This document shows positions 47,202-55,830 of a stretch of DNA of 64,000 nt, one piece after another. The notes beneath the pieces were generated by a model. It had not been told where the DNA came from and did no database searches. It saw only the letters and a list, made by a program, of their open reading frames with translations. Source of the stretch: an uncultured bacterium (GTDB taxonomy: Bacteria; Edwardsbacteria; AC1; EtOH8); NCBI GenBank assembly GCA_937863685.1, contig CALMGM010000005.1, forward strand, positions 1,076,217 through 1,140,216, read 5' to 3'. The first letter of the stretch is position 1, and every line of letters starts with the position of its first letter. The position numbers and the translations under genes were made by a program.

Positions 47202-48992
47202 ATGAAAAAAGCAGGGAAAACCCCCAAAAAGAAGATCATAAAAAAGGCTGCGCCGGCCCGTAAAAAATCCGTCCCAAAGGCCGCGGTCAAAAAAAATCTG
47301 ACCGCCAAGAAGCCGGCGGCCTCGAATCAAAAGAACGATCTATTCACCACTTTAACCGAGTGGAACAATACCTGCGTCCAGCCGATGCTGGCCAAGTACC
47401 CCGAGCGCAAAAAGCAGTTCCTGTCCACCTCGGGCGACGAGGTCAAGCGGGTCTACACCCCCTGCGAGACCGAGGGCCTGGACTACCAGAAAGACCTGGG
47501 CTTCCCCGGACAGTACCCCTACACCCGGGGCGTCCAGCCCACCATGTACCGTGGTAAGTTCTGGACCATGCGCCAGTACGCCGGTTTCGGCGACGCGGCC
47601 GAATCCAACAAGCGCTACAAATACCTTTTAGCCCAGGGCCAGACCGGGCTGTCCATAGCCTTCGACCTGCCCACCCAGATCGGTTACGACTCCGACGATC
47701 CCATGTCCGCCGGGGAGGTGGGCAAGGTGGGCGTGGCCATCGACTCCCTGGCCGACATGGAGATACTGTTCGACGGCATCCCGCTGGACAAGGTCTCCAC
47801 CTCCATGACCATCAACGCTCCGGCCGGAGTGCTGCTGGCCATGTATGTGGCGGTGGCCGAGAAACAGGGGGTAAAGGCCGATCAGCTGAACGGCACCATT
47901 CAGAATGACATCTTAAAAGAGTACATCGCCCGGGGCACCTACATCTTCCCGCCCACCCCCAGCATGCGGCTGATCACCAACATCTTCGAATACTGCGCCA
48001 AGCAGGTGCCCAAGTGGAACACCATCTCCATCTCCGGCTACCACATCCGGGAAGCGGGAAGTTCCGCCATCCAGGAAGTGGCCTTCACCCTGGCCGACGG
48101 CATCGCCTATGTCCAGGCGGCCATCGCCTCGGGCCTGAGCGTGGATGACTTCTCCTCCCGGCTGTCCTTCTTCTTCAACTCCCACAACGACCTTTTGGAA
48201 GAGGTGGCCAAGTTCCGGGCCGCCCGCCGGATCTGGGCCCGGATCATGAAGGAAAGATTCAAGGCCCAGAAGGCCTCGTCCCAGATGCTGCGCTTTCATA
48301 CCCAGACGGCGGGATCAACTTTGACCGCCCAGCAGCCGGACAACAACATCATCCGGGTCACCATCCAGACGCTGGCGGCGGTTCTGGGCGGCACCCAGAG
48401 TCTCCATACCAACTCCCGCGACGAAGCATTAGCTTTACCGACAGAGGACTCGGTCCGCATCGCCCTTCGCACCCAGCAGATCGTGGCCCACGAGTCCGGC
48501 GCGGCCGACACCGTGGATCCCCTGGCCGGCTCCTATTACGTGGAGGCCCGGACCAGCGAGATCGAGAAGGCGGCTTTAGCCTACATCGAGAAGATAGACA
48601 AGCTGGGCGGGATGGTCAAGGCCATCGAAAAGGGCTATGTCCAGAAAGAGATCCAGGACAGCGCCTACCGCTATCAAAAGGACGTGGAGGCCCAGGAGCG
48701 GATAGTGGTCGGGGTCAACAAGTTCACGGTCAAGGAAGAGGCCCCTAAAAATCTTTTAAAGGTCTCGCAGGCAGTGCAGGACGCGCAAATGAAGCGGCTG
48801 GCCGAGATGAAGGCCAAGCGCGACAACGCCGCGGTGAAGAAGGCGCTGGGCGAGATCCACCGGGCGGCCCACGGCAGCGAGAATCTGATGCCCTTCATCG
48901 TGGACGCTGTAAGAAAGTATGCCACCCTGGGCGAGATCTGCGGGGTGCTGAGAGAAGTGTTCGGGGAATACCAGGAATCTGTGGTACTATAG
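47202..48992 (+). CDS. Methylmalonyl-CoA mutase, catalytic subunit, with Lys-rich N-terminal extension
   Basis: 596 residues. Residues about 48-596 are the substrate-binding TIM-barrel subunit of a split mutase: [68 protein letters not shown] and [19 protein letters not shown]. It interconverts succinyl-CoA and (R)-methylmalonyl-CoA with the B12 subunit encoded at 50609. Residues 1-47 are an extra basic tail with [15 protein letters not shown] and [11 protein letters not shown], like the small basic peptides at 12699 and 12834. Normal family members start just before the WxxxxxxP segment, so the extension is unusual. Confidence 0.95.
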   Translation: MKKAGKTPKKKIIKKAAPARKKSVPKAAVKKNLTAKKPAASNQKNDLFTTLTEWNNTCVQPMLAKYPERKKQFLSTSGDEVKRVYTPCETEGLDYQKDLGFPGQYPYTRGVQPTMYRGKFWTMRQYAGFGDAAESNKRYKYLLAQGQTGLSIAFDLPTQIGYDSDDPMSAGEVGKVGVAIDSLADMEILFDGIPLDKVSTSMTINAPAGVLLAMYVAVAEKQGVKADQLNGTIQNDILKEYIARGTYIFPPTPSMRLITNIFEYCAKQVPKWNTISISGYHIREAGSSAIQEVAFTLADGIAYVQAAIASGLSVDDFSSRLSFFFNSHNDLLEEVAKFRAARRIWARIMKERFKAQKASSQMLRFHTQTAGSTLTAQQPDNNIIRVTIQTLAAVLGGTQSLHTNSRDEALALPTEDSVRIALRTQQIVAHESGAADTVDPLAGSYYVEARTSEIEKAALAYIEKIDKLGGMVKAIEKGYVQKEIQDSAYRYQKDVEAQERIVVGVNKFTVKEEAPKNLLKVSQAVQDAQMKRLAEMKAKRDNAAVKKALGEIHRAAHGSENLMPFIVDAVRKYATLGEICGVLREVFGEYQESVVL

Positions 48993-49009
48993 ACCGACCT
49001 AACCCCCGT

Positions 49010-49060
49010 CCCCTTCCCGATGCGGGAAGGGGCGGCCTAAGTCCCCTCTATAAGAGGGGA
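49010..49060. repeat. Two GC-rich hairpins, first copy of a repeat flanking the DUF486 gene
   Basis: Hairpin one: CCCCTTCCCG, ATG loop, CGGGAAGGGG (49010-49032). Hairpin two: TCCCCTCT, ATA loop, AGAGGGGA (49042-49060), followed by ACAAG. The second hairpin and its surroundings (TAAGTCCCCTCT ... AGAGGGGAACAAG) recur at 49437. Confidence 0.75.
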
Positions 49061-49081
49061 ACAAGGGGTGTGTCCTGAACC

Positions 49082-49438
49082 ATGAAACCATACTACCTAA
49101 CCACCGGCCTGCTGTGTGTCAGCAACATCTTCATGACCTTTGCCTGGTACGGACACCTTAAGAACATGTCCGGGCGCACCTGGTTCTTTGCCGCTTTGGT
49201 CAGCTGGGGCATTGCGCTGTTCGAATACTTAGTGCAGGTGCCGGCCAACCGCATCGGCTACCAGGTGATGAACGTGGGCCAACTGAAGATCCTGCAGGAA
49301 GTGATCACCTTAAGCATTTTTGTGCCGTTCTCCATTCTGTATCTGCGTGAGAAACCCAGCCTGGATTACCTGTGGGCGGGGTTGTGCCTGCTGGGAGCGG
49401 TGTTCTTTTTATTCCGGGCGAAGCTGTTTGGGAGCTAA
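49082..49438 (+). CDS. DUF486 family membrane protein (DMT superfamily)
   Basis: 118 residues with four membrane helices. Family marks: NIFMTFAWYGHLKN, FEYLVQVPANRIGYQ and LKILQEVITLSIFVPFSILY. DUF486 proteins are small DMT-type membrane proteins without known substrate. The gene is set between two copies of a hairpin repeat and separates the two mutase subunit genes. Confidence 0.9.
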   Translation: MKPYYLTTGLLCVSNIFMTFAWYGHLKNMSGRTWFFAALVSWGIALFEYLVQVPANRIGYQVMNVGQLKILQEVITLSIFVPFSILYLREKPSLDYLWAGLCLLGAVFFLFRAKLFGS

Positions 49439-49463
49439 GTCCCCTCTCGAGAGGGGAACAAGA
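49437..49463. repeat. Second copy of the flanking hairpin repeat
   Basis: TAAGTCCCCTCT then CGAGAGGGGAACAAG; the core is an 18-base perfect palindrome (49440-49457). It begins at the stop codon of the DUF486 gene and matches the copy at 49038-49065. Confidence 0.75.
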
Positions 49464-49559
49464 GCCTGTCTTGAGTATAGGGCAATTTTGTTGCTAACAA
49501 AAGGGTGCGTCTGCTGCTAAAAGCATACGGAATTACCCCATAACCGGATGTAAATGCCA

Positions 49560-49916
49560 AACTTGCCGGTTTGCGCGTCTCGGAAAACAAGTCCCGCATC
49601 CCGGAAAGGTGATCGTCTGTCCCGGAAAACCCACCCCGAGTGCCGGAAAACAGGTCCCGAGCGCCGGAAAACTCACCCCGAGTCTCGGAAAATGGTCCCC
49701 GAGTACCGGAAAATGCTTCCCGAGGGGCGGAAAGGTATACCTGAATGTTGAATATTGAATACTGAATACCGTAAATGGCACCCCGAGTGGCGGAAAATGC
49801 TTCCCGAGCCGCGGAAAACTGGTTGCGCGTCCCGGAAAGATGGTAATTAATGCCGAAAAGATGGCCCCGAATGCCGACGGGGTGGTCCAGAGCCCCGGAA
49901 AGGTGATCAAGCATAC
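49560..49916. repeat. Tandem repeat: 17 units of exactly 21 bp
   Basis: Units begin with CGGAAAA and contain CCCGAG (consensus about CGGAAAAYSSWCCCCGAGTGC). Starts counted at 49560, 49581, 49602 and so on every 21 bases to 49896, without one insertion or deletion although units differ at up to half their bases. Units near 49742-49769 are replaced by a 7-bp repeat TGAATRY that keeps the phase. On the plus strand units read RKTHPEC-like heptapeptides. On the minus strand two frames stay open over the whole array (FPALGxx and FSGTRGx heptads; 49435-49989 and 49533-49991). It could be coding on the minus strand, but no convincing start was found. Confidence 0.85.
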
Positions 49917-50022
49917 GCCCAAGGCGTATATATACCTGCCGATGGGCTTTGCCCTGCTGGTGGAGATGCTGCAGTTGAGGTATGAGCACAATAAGAAACG
50001 GAATATATCGTCTAATAATTAA
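49896..50022 (+). pseudogene. Possible relic of the C-terminus of a TerC-like membrane protein
   Basis: After the last repeat unit the plus frame reads KHTPKAYIYLPMGFALLVEM then LQLRYEHNKKR and a stop. This resembles the C-terminal helix of TerC/YgdQ-type proteins (IPKGYIYFAM-FS--VE-LN-R). Only this end is left; upstream is the tandem repeat. The complete TerC gene at 27273 lacks this tail, so it would derive from another paralogue. Confidence 0.4.
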
Positions 50023-50055
50023 CCTGTCATATTTAACTAGAGCAGGGGTTAATAA

Positions 50056-50574
50056 ATGTTTAACTTATTTGGACCGCCCAAAGTATCCGTAAAGGATCTT
50101 GGGAATATAAATAAAATGGTTTCGGTGGTCAATAGTTTAATAAAACATGATGAGACTATACAAAATATAATATTAAGCCCAATAGCAGAAAAATATTATC
50201 AACGTGAACTAAGACCAGTTTGTGGTGAAAAAAACAACCCCGAAGAAGTATATGGTCATATAGATAATTTTATTATGTGGGTATATTCAAAAGCAAATAT
50301 AGTACATACATTATTAGGCAATGATAAGGAAAAATGGATTGGGTATTTAAATTTCTTGTCAGAAAGGGCAGATGAAGCAAGTGCATATTTAAATACTACT
50401 TGCGACGAAAAAAATACAACGCTAACAATACTTGCAGATGAGATGTTGCAACAAACAGCAGATACCTTTCATATAATGATAATTGATTATTACGGATTAT
50501 TATCCGAACTAAGAATCCATTGCTATTACTATAAACAGATATTTTCCGAGTTATATAGATCCCCAAATCAATGA
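50056..50574 (+). CDS. Orphan AT-rich protein of unknown function
   Basis: 172 residues, mainly helical, soluble, without signal peptide. Features are a hydrophobic start (MFNLFGPPKV), an acidic middle and a Tyr-rich end (HCYYYKQIFSELY). Base composition is far more AT-rich than the mutase genes on both sides, with codons such as ATA and TTA frequent. It was probably acquired separately. No family recognised; the ATG lacks a strong ribosome site. Confidence 0.65.
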   Translation: MFNLFGPPKVSVKDLGNINKMVSVVNSLIKHDETIQNIILSPIAEKYYQRELRPVCGEKNNPEEVYGHIDNFIMWVYSKANIVHTLLGNDKEKWIGYLNFLSERADEASAYLNTTCDEKNTTLTILADEMLQQTADTFHIMIIDYYGLLSELRIHCYYYKQIFSELYRSPNQ

Positions 50575-50608
50575 CGTTTTATAAATAATAATAAATCGGA
50601 GCATTCAC

Positions 50609-50995
50609 ATGCCAAACAAGATCCGCATCCTCATTGCCAAGCCCGGCCTGGACGGGCACGACCGCGGCGCCAAGTACATTGCCCGGGCCCTGCGCGACGC
50701 CGGGTTCGAGGTGATCTACACCGGCCTGCGCCAGACCCCGGAGGCCATCGCCGCCGCCGCCGTCCAGGAGGACGTGCAGTGGGTGGGGCTGTCCTGCCTG
50801 TCCGGGGCCCACAATTCCCTGTTCCCCCGGGTGGTACAATTGCTCAAGGAAAAGAACGCCCCGGACATCAAGGTCTTCGGCGGCGGGGTGATCCCGGCCG
50901 ACGACATCCCAGGCCTCAAGGCCGCCGGGATCAAGGAGATCTTCACTCCCGGCACCTCATCCCAGCAGGTGGTGGATTACATCAATCAGAATTGA
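50609..50995 (+). CDS. Methylmalonyl-CoA mutase, cobalamin-binding subunit
   Basis: 128 residues. B12-binding motif DGHDRG (DxHxxG, D15-H17-G20), then GLSCLSG (SxL) and VFGGGVIP (GG). [20 protein letters not shown] is the family signature. His17 would be the lower cobalt ligand. Partner of the catalytic subunit at 47202, from which it is separated by 1.6 kb of accessory DNA. It has a good ribosome site (CGGAG). Confidence 0.96.
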   Translation: MPNKIRILIAKPGLDGHDRGAKYIARALRDAGFEVIYTGLRQTPEAIAAAAVQEDVQWVGLSCLSGAHNSLFPRVVQLLKEKNAPDIKVFGGGVIPADDIPGLKAAGIKEIFTPGTSSQQVVDYINQN

Positions 50996-51087
50996 TCCTT
51001 CGGTTTGTCGGGGAACAAGCCCGTCTCAGGATGACCTGGTAAAATTGTGTCTTGGTGCCTTAGTGGTTTAAATATTGCTTCAATTTT

Positions 51088-52032
51088 ATGAACGATCTGA
51101 CCGATAAAATAATTGCCGGAGACATCCGGGCCATCGCCCGGGGCATCAGCCTGGCAGAGAGCGGACAGCCGGAGGCGGTGGAACTGCTAAAAGATCTCTA
51201 TCCTCATACCGGCCGGGCCTATCTGATCGGCATCACCGGGCCTCCGGGCGGCGGCAAGTCCACCTTAGTGGACAAGCTGATCAAAATATACCGGGAACAA
51301 AAGAAGAAAGTCGGGGTACTGGCGGTGGATCCCACCAGTCCCTTCTCAGGCGGGGCCATTCTGGGCGACCGGGTGCGGATGCAGAAACATGCCACCGACG
51401 AGGGGGTCTACATCCGTTCCATGGGCAGCCGGGGGCATTTGGGCGGGCTGGCCCTGGCCACCTCCGATGCCGCCAAGATCCTGGATGCGGCCGGCTACGA
51501 TATCGTGATCTTCGAGACGGTGGGCATAGGGCAGTCCGAGGTGGAGGTGGCCGGACGGGTGGACACCACCGTGCTGGTGACCGTGCCGGGCCTGGGCGAC
51601 GACGTCCAGGTGCTTAAGGCAGGCACCATGGAGATAGCCGATATCTTCGCCATCAACAAGGCCGACCGTGAGGGCACAGAGCGCTGCGTGATAGAGCTGG
51701 AACAGCTGTTGTCGGTCAAGGAGATGGACGAAAATACCTTCCTGCCGCCCATAATCCAGACCATAGCCAAGGACAATCAGGGCACCGCAGAATTGACCGG
51801 GGCCATAGAAAAACACCGGGATTACCTGAATTCGGGCGGCCGGCTGGCCGAAAAAAGAAAGAAGCGCATCCAGGACGAGGTGCATACCATCATCACCAAC
51901 CAGTTGGACAAGTGGGCCGCATTAAGGCTGACCCATGATATGGAAACCAGGGAGAACCTGGATGATATCTATTCAAAAAAGACCGACCCCTACACGGTGG
52001 CCGGAGATATCATAAAAGAACTGCAGATTTAA
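51088..52032 (+). CDS. meaB: MeaB/ArgK-type GTPase chaperone of methylmalonyl-CoA mutase
   Basis: 314 residues. Walker A GITGPPGGGKSTLVDKLI, switch region VDPTSPFSGGAILGDRVRMQ, FETVGIGQSEVEVAG, and the guanine-specificity NKAD. MeaB proteins gate cofactor loading and protect the mutase from inactivation. It is located 92 bases after the B12 subunit gene, as commonly seen. Confidence 0.95.
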   Translation: MNDLTDKIIAGDIRAIARGISLAESGQPEAVELLKDLYPHTGRAYLIGITGPPGGGKSTLVDKLIKIYREQKKKVGVLAVDPTSPFSGGAILGDRVRMQKHATDEGVYIRSMGSRGHLGGLALATSDAAKILDAAGYDIVIFETVGIGQSEVEVAGRVDTTVLVTVPGLGDDVQVLKAGTMEIADIFAINKADREGTERCVIELEQLLSVKEMDENTFLPPIIQTIAKDNQGTAELTGAIEKHRDYLNSGGRLAEKRKKRIQDEVHTIITNQLDKWAALRLTHDMETRENLDDIYSKKTDPYTVAGDIIKELQI

Positions 52033-52042
52033 AAACGGGGTA

Positions 52043-53101
52043 ATGATTTTGACTGAATTTTTGAACCAAACTTTTTTAAACAACCGGGTGCTGGATTACG
52101 CGGTCAGTCTGGGCGTTCTGGTAGGAGCGGCCATAATAATCAAGATAACCGACCTGATCGTTATCGCCCGGATGAAGAAGTTGGCTGAAAAGACAGCCAA
52201 CCAATTTGATGACCGCCTGGTTGAAGCCATAGATAAGAAGATCGTTCCTCTGCTTTATTTGGGGGCGGTGTACCTGAGTATTCAGAATCTCAATGTCGTT
52301 CCCCTGGCGCACAAGGCCATCAACATTGCCGGAGCCATTATCCTGACATACTTGACGGCCAAGTTCATTCTGTCCCTGGCGGTTTATTCCGTTGAGTCCT
52401 ACTGGAAGAAGCGGGGTGGGGCGGACTCCTCTCAGAACACGGCCTACCGGGGGATACTGACCATTCTCAAGCTGGTGGTCTGGGTCCTGGCCCTGGTAGT
52501 CCTGTTGGACAACTTCGGAGTCAAGATCTCGGCCCTGGTGGCCGGGTTGGGCATCGGCGGTCTGGCATTAGCTTTTGCCGCCCAAAAAGTGCTGGGGGAC
52601 CTGTTCAGCTATTTTTCCATCTTCTTCGACCGGCCGTTCGAGATCGGGGACTTCGTGATAGTGGGAGAATTTCAAGGCACGGTGGAGCACATCGGGATCA
52701 AGAGCACCCGGATCCGCAGCTTGGGCGGAGAGCAGCTGATATTTGCCAACACCGACCTGACCAATTCCCGCCTGCGTAATTATAAGCGGATGATCAACCG
52801 CCGGGTGGTGTTCAAGATCGGGGTTACCTATGGCACTCCGGCCGCCAAAGTCAAGGAGATACCGGCCATGGTGGCTGAGATCATCAAGGGCATTTCCGGG
52901 GCCATCTTCGACCGGGCTCATTTTGCCTCCTACGGGGATTTCAGCCTTAATTTCGAGATCGTCTATTACGTGGAGGGCGGGGATTATCTTAAATACATGG
53001 ACATCCAGCAGGCCATCAACCTGGCGATAAAGGAGGCCTTCGCCAAAAAGAAGATAGACTTCGCCTATCCCACCCAGACCCTGTTTGTAAATAAAAAATA
53101 A
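52043..53101 (+). CDS. MscS-family mechanosensitive channel
   Basis: 352 residues. Four N-terminal membrane segments, then the pore helix and MscS core: [79 protein letters not shown]. It opens under membrane tension to release solutes. It is inserted between meaB and the epimerase with a ten-base gap, so it is co-transcribed with the propionate genes, an unexpected companion. Confidence 0.92.
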   Translation: MILTEFLNQTFLNNRVLDYAVSLGVLVGAAIIIKITDLIVIARMKKLAEKTANQFDDRLVEAIDKKIVPLLYLGAVYLSIQNLNVVPLAHKAINIAGAIILTYLTAKFILSLAVYSVESYWKKRGGADSSQNTAYRGILTILKLVVWVLALVVLLDNFGVKISALVAGLGIGGLALAFAAQKVLGDLFSYFSIFFDRPFEIGDFVIVGEFQGTVEHIGIKSTRIRSLGGEQLIFANTDLTNSRLRNYKRMINRRVVFKIGVTYGTPAAKVKEIPAMVAEIIKGISGAIFDRAHFASYGDFSLNFEIVYYVEGGDYLKYMDIQQAINLAIKEAFAKKKIDFAYPTQTLFVNKK

Positions 53102-53132
53102 AATATTTAAAATTAAAAAAATGGAGTATCGC

Positions 53133-53537
53133 ATGTATATCAAGGGGATCGATCATATCGGCATTGCCGTGAAAAACCTGGAAGAGGCCCAGAAACTTTA
53201 CACCGAGGGTTTAGGCCTGGATCTGGAAGGGATCGAGACGGTGGAGAGTCAGAAGGTCAAAGTGGCTTTTATCCCGGTGGGCGAAAGTCGCATCGAACTT
53301 TTGGAATCAACCGCCCCGGACGGCAACATCGCCAAGTTCATCGAGGCCAAAGGCGAGGGCATTCATCACCTGGCTTTAAAAGTGGACAACCTAGAAAAGG
53401 CCCTGGAAGAACTGACAGCCAAGGGTTATCAGCTGATCGACAAGGCCCCCAGAGTGGGGGCCGGCGGCCACAAGATCGCCTTCGTCCATCCCAAATCCAC
53501 CAAGGGCGTCCTGCTGGAGCTTTCCGAGAGCCATTGA
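53133..53537 (+). CDS. mce: Methylmalonyl-CoA epimerase
   Basis: 134 residues from ATG 53133; GGAG seven bases upstream favours this over the ATG at 53121. Vicinal-oxygen-chelate fold: [20 protein letters not shown] (first metal His), [34 protein letters not shown] and [17 protein letters not shown] with the last metal Glu. It interconverts (R)- and (S)-methylmalonyl-CoA, completing the set with mutase and MeaB. Confidence 0.95.
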   Translation: MYIKGIDHIGIAVKNLEEAQKLYTEGLGLDLEGIETVESQKVKVAFIPVGESRIELLESTAPDGNIAKFIEAKGEGIHHLALKVDNLEKALEELTAKGYQLIDKAPRVGAGGHKIAFVHPKSTKGVLLELSESH

Positions 53538-53615
53538 AATCCAGTCAGGGCCAGTTCATGCCGGGGAGCATTACGGGAGCCATATACGGAAATCGCCAAT
53601 AACGATTGGAGAATT

Positions 53616-54020
53616 ATGGAACGGGGCATTCAGGAGGTCATTCAGGTATTCTGCTCGATCTGCTCCCGAGGAGTACTGGTCCGCAACGAATCGATGTATA
53701 AATGCAAGAAATGCGGAAGGGAGATATGCCGGGGATGCTTTGATAAAGAGCACCGATTATGCCTGGAATGCGTAAAGGAAGCCATGCCGGAAACCGGCAG
53801 TAGAATGGAAATTTTCAAAGCTGCACAACCCAGCGGTATCGATGACCCCAAGGCTAGAAGGAAACAGCATGTTTGGATGATAATTGTTGGCATAGTAATG
53901 TTCGGGGGGGTACTGCTTTTAAGTGTCATCATCTATATTCCCGGTCTGGTGGTAATGGCTGTCGCTGCTGCCGGACTATATCTGGCGGTAAGGAATATGC
54001 TGAATATGCTGAAAAATTAA
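53616..54020 (+). CDS. Cys-rich zinc-ribbon protein with two membrane helices
   Basis: 134 residues. The N-terminal half has paired Cys (CSICSRG, CKKCGREICRGC, CLEC) that could form two zinc sites, somewhat like B-box or DUF-type ribbon domains. Two hydrophobic helices follow (VWMIIVGIVMFGGVLLLSVI and VVMAVAAAGLYLAV). The role is unknown. It follows the epimerase by 78 bases and ends before a terminator. Confidence 0.75.
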   Translation: MERGIQEVIQVFCSICSRGVLVRNESMYKCKKCGREICRGCFDKEHRLCLECVKEAMPETGSRMEIFKAAQPSGIDDPKARRKQHVWMIIVGIVMFGGVLLLSVIIYIPGLVVMAVAAAGLYLAVRNMLNMLKN

Positions 54021-54081
54021 AGCCAGATAACTTTTATAAAATAAATCACCTATTCGGTTATGTAATAGGCCCGTTAGGCCA

Positions 54082-54113
54082 CCCAGACCGCATCTGCGGC
54101 CTGGGTTTTTTTT
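54082..54113 (+). terminator. Intrinsic terminator
   Basis: Stem CCCAGaCCGCA/TGCGGcCTGGG with one mismatch and a two-base loop, then eight T. Confidence 0.85.
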
Positions 54114-54119
54114 ATTCTT

Positions 54120-54227
54120 CGTCATCCTGAGATTGGCAGCTTGCCGGGCTATCGAAGGATCCGATAGCTCTGCGTTTTGCCGGTAGATTCTTCGGTTGCA
54201 AAGTCAACAGCAAAACCCAGAATGACG
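54120..54227. repeat. Dispersed 108-bp repeat with inverted ends
   Basis: Ends CGTCATCCTGAG (54120-54131) and CCCAGAATGACG (54216-54227) are inverted repeats with 10 of 12 matches. Inside is a hairpin GCTATCG-AAGGATC-CGATAGC (54148-54168). Ends of this type (CGTCATCCTGAG, GAAGGATC, AGATTCTTCGG) are typical of non-coding intergenic repeats dispersed in many bacterial genomes. No ORF inside. Confidence 0.7.
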
Positions 54228-54286
54228 GGAGCAGTGATTATTATTGGAAGGATGCCGTCATCGCGATGTTGACTCTTTATTACACT

Positions 54287-54353
54287 GATGAAGCAATCCA
54301 AATAAAATAGATCGCTTCGTTTGGGGTGAATCGGGAATTTCTCGCAATGACTC
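54287..54353. repeat. Fragment of a second dispersed repeat type
   Basis: Contains GATGAAGCAATCC, AGATCGCTTCG and CTCGCAATGACTC, the words of another common intergenic repeat family. With the preceding element it fills the 353-base gap 54021-54373; no gene was seen there. Confidence 0.55.
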
Positions 54354-54373
54354 AGTAAAACAGAAAGGAAACC

Positions 54374-54964
54374 ATGAATAAATATGCACTGCTGGTGATA
54401 GACTGCCAGAACTATTTTTTTGACAAATCGTCGCCAGCATATCTGCCGGGCAGTATAAAGATCATGCCGAAGATAAACAGTTTGATTAAATACGCCCGGA
54501 TTAATGAATGGCCGGTCATCTATACCAGTCATAACGCACCAACAAAGCCCGGCAATCTTATGGCCGAACGTTGGGAGCATCTACCGGCGGGCTGGGAAAG
54601 CGAGCTGTATAATAAGTTGGATATCACTCCAGTCTTCTGTAGACTGAACAAGGAACATTTCTCGGCTTTTTTTAAAACTAAACTCGACACTCTGCTTAAA
54701 AAAGAGAAGATCAATCATCTGATCATTTGCGGGGCGATGACCCATCTGTGCGTGGACACCACCGTGCGACATGGTTTCATGTTTGGCTACCGGTCAACGA
54801 TAATAACAGATGCCTGTTGCTCAAAGAGCAAAGAATATCACCAGGCTGCGCTTCTTGCCTTAAAACACGGCTTTTGCCAAACATGTAATTTACAGGAATT
54901 TTGCAAATCACTGAAGAAAAACGACGGTCATTCCCGAAGAATCGGAAATCCAAGGAAAACATGA
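54374..54964 (+). CDS. Isochorismatase-family cysteine hydrolase
   Basis: 196 residues. Catalytic Asp in LLVIDCQNYFFD, a Lys in the KPGNLM/NKEHFSAF region, and the nucleophile Cys in ICGAMTHLCVDTTVRHGF, followed by ITDACCS. The family includes nicotinamidases, N-carbamoyl hydrolases and isochorismatases; the substrate is not apparent. GAAAGGAAACC gives the ribosome site. It overlaps the flavoprotein gene by four bases. Confidence 0.88.
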   Translation: MNKYALLVIDCQNYFFDKSSPAYLPGSIKIMPKINSLIKYARINEWPVIYTSHNAPTKPGNLMAERWEHLPAGWESELYNKLDITPVFCRLNKEHFSAFFKTKLDTLLKKEKINHLIICGAMTHLCVDTTVRHGFMFGYRSTIITDACCSKSKEYHQAALLALKHGFCQTCNLQEFCKSLKKNDGHSRRIGNPRKT

Positions 54965-55830
54965 AAATATACGACCTCATAATCATCGGTGCCGGGCCGG
55001 CCGGTCTGGGGGCCGGCATTCAGGCAGCCCACATGGGATTGGCCCATGCCGTCATCGAAAGGAAAGAACCGCAAAGCCGATTACTGCTGGCCCGAAAGGT
55101 GGAAAATTTTCCTCTGATAAGTGACGATGAGCGGTCAGGACCGGAACTGTGTCGTTCACTTATCGCTCAATCCCGGAAAAGCGCTGTAAATATTATCGCC
55201 GGCTCCGTTTTTCCCATTGAAAATAATAAAGGGGTATTCATTATCGTAACCGAACAAAAATCATATAAAGCCAAGGCGGTAATATTAGCCACCGGCCTTT
55301 TGCCCAAAAAACTAAGCAGAAAGGTGATTCCGAAAGGATTTGAAGGCAAAATGCTGTTTTACCGGTGGACAGACATCCCTGTGAGAAAGCGAAAAGAAAA
55401 GGTATTGGTGATTGGCGGCGGCGAGGTAGCCTTCGATCAGGCCTGCAGCCTGGCAGAAAACGGATCTGAAGTGACCATTGCCATCAGGGGTAAAAAGGAC
55501 AGGGTTTATGATTCACTTCGCCGGGAAGCCAGGGCGCTGGAAATATCTATAATTTATGATACACGGATAATGAGAATTTCGGAGACAAAAGAAGGAATAA
55601 AAGCCTCGCTGAAAAATGCCGGCAGGATGGTCGAGAGGCAATATGACCACTGTCTGGCAGCCATCGGCAGTTGCAAAAGCCCCTCATTGACGATGGGCCG
55701 GAATATTTCAGGGCTTTACTTGGCCGGGGATGCAGCCCACCCAAAAATAAAGCAGGCGGCCCTCGCTTTCGGCGACGGCATCAGAAGCACAATGGAAGCA
55801 TATGAATATATAAGGAATAACAGAAAATGA
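54961..55830 (+). CDS. Thioredoxin-reductase-like FAD/NAD(P)H protein lacking the CxxC motif
   Basis: 289 residues from ATG 54961. FAD motif IIGAGPAGLGAGIQAAHMG at the start, ATGLLPKK, NAD(P)H motif VIGGGEVAFDQACSLAENG, and GLYLAGDAAHPKIKQAALAF. Thioredoxin reductases carry CATC just before the second GxGxxG; here the region reads MLFYRWTDIPVRKRKEK, so no redox disulfide is present. That points to ferredoxin/flavodoxin-type or other electron transfer. Overlap of four bases with genes on both sides. Confidence 0.9.
   Translation: MKIYDLIIIGAGPAGLGAGIQAAHMGLAHAVIERKEPQSRLLLARKVENFPLISDDERSGPELCRSLIAQSRKSAVNIIAGSVFPIENNKGVFIIVTEQKSYKAKAVILATGLLPKKLSRKVIPKGFEGKMLFYRWTDIPVRKRKEKVLVIGGGEVAFDQACSLAENGSEVTIAIRGKKDRVYDSLRREARALEISIIYDTRIMRISETKEGIKASLKNAGRMVERQYDHCLAAIGSCKSPSLTMGRNISGLYLAGDAAHPKIKQAALAFGDGIRSTMEAYEYIRNNRK

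Noticed and set aside
49560-49916. CRISPR array
   Set aside because: Units are contiguous at 21 bp with no unique spacers of constant length, no palindromic repeat and no cas genes.
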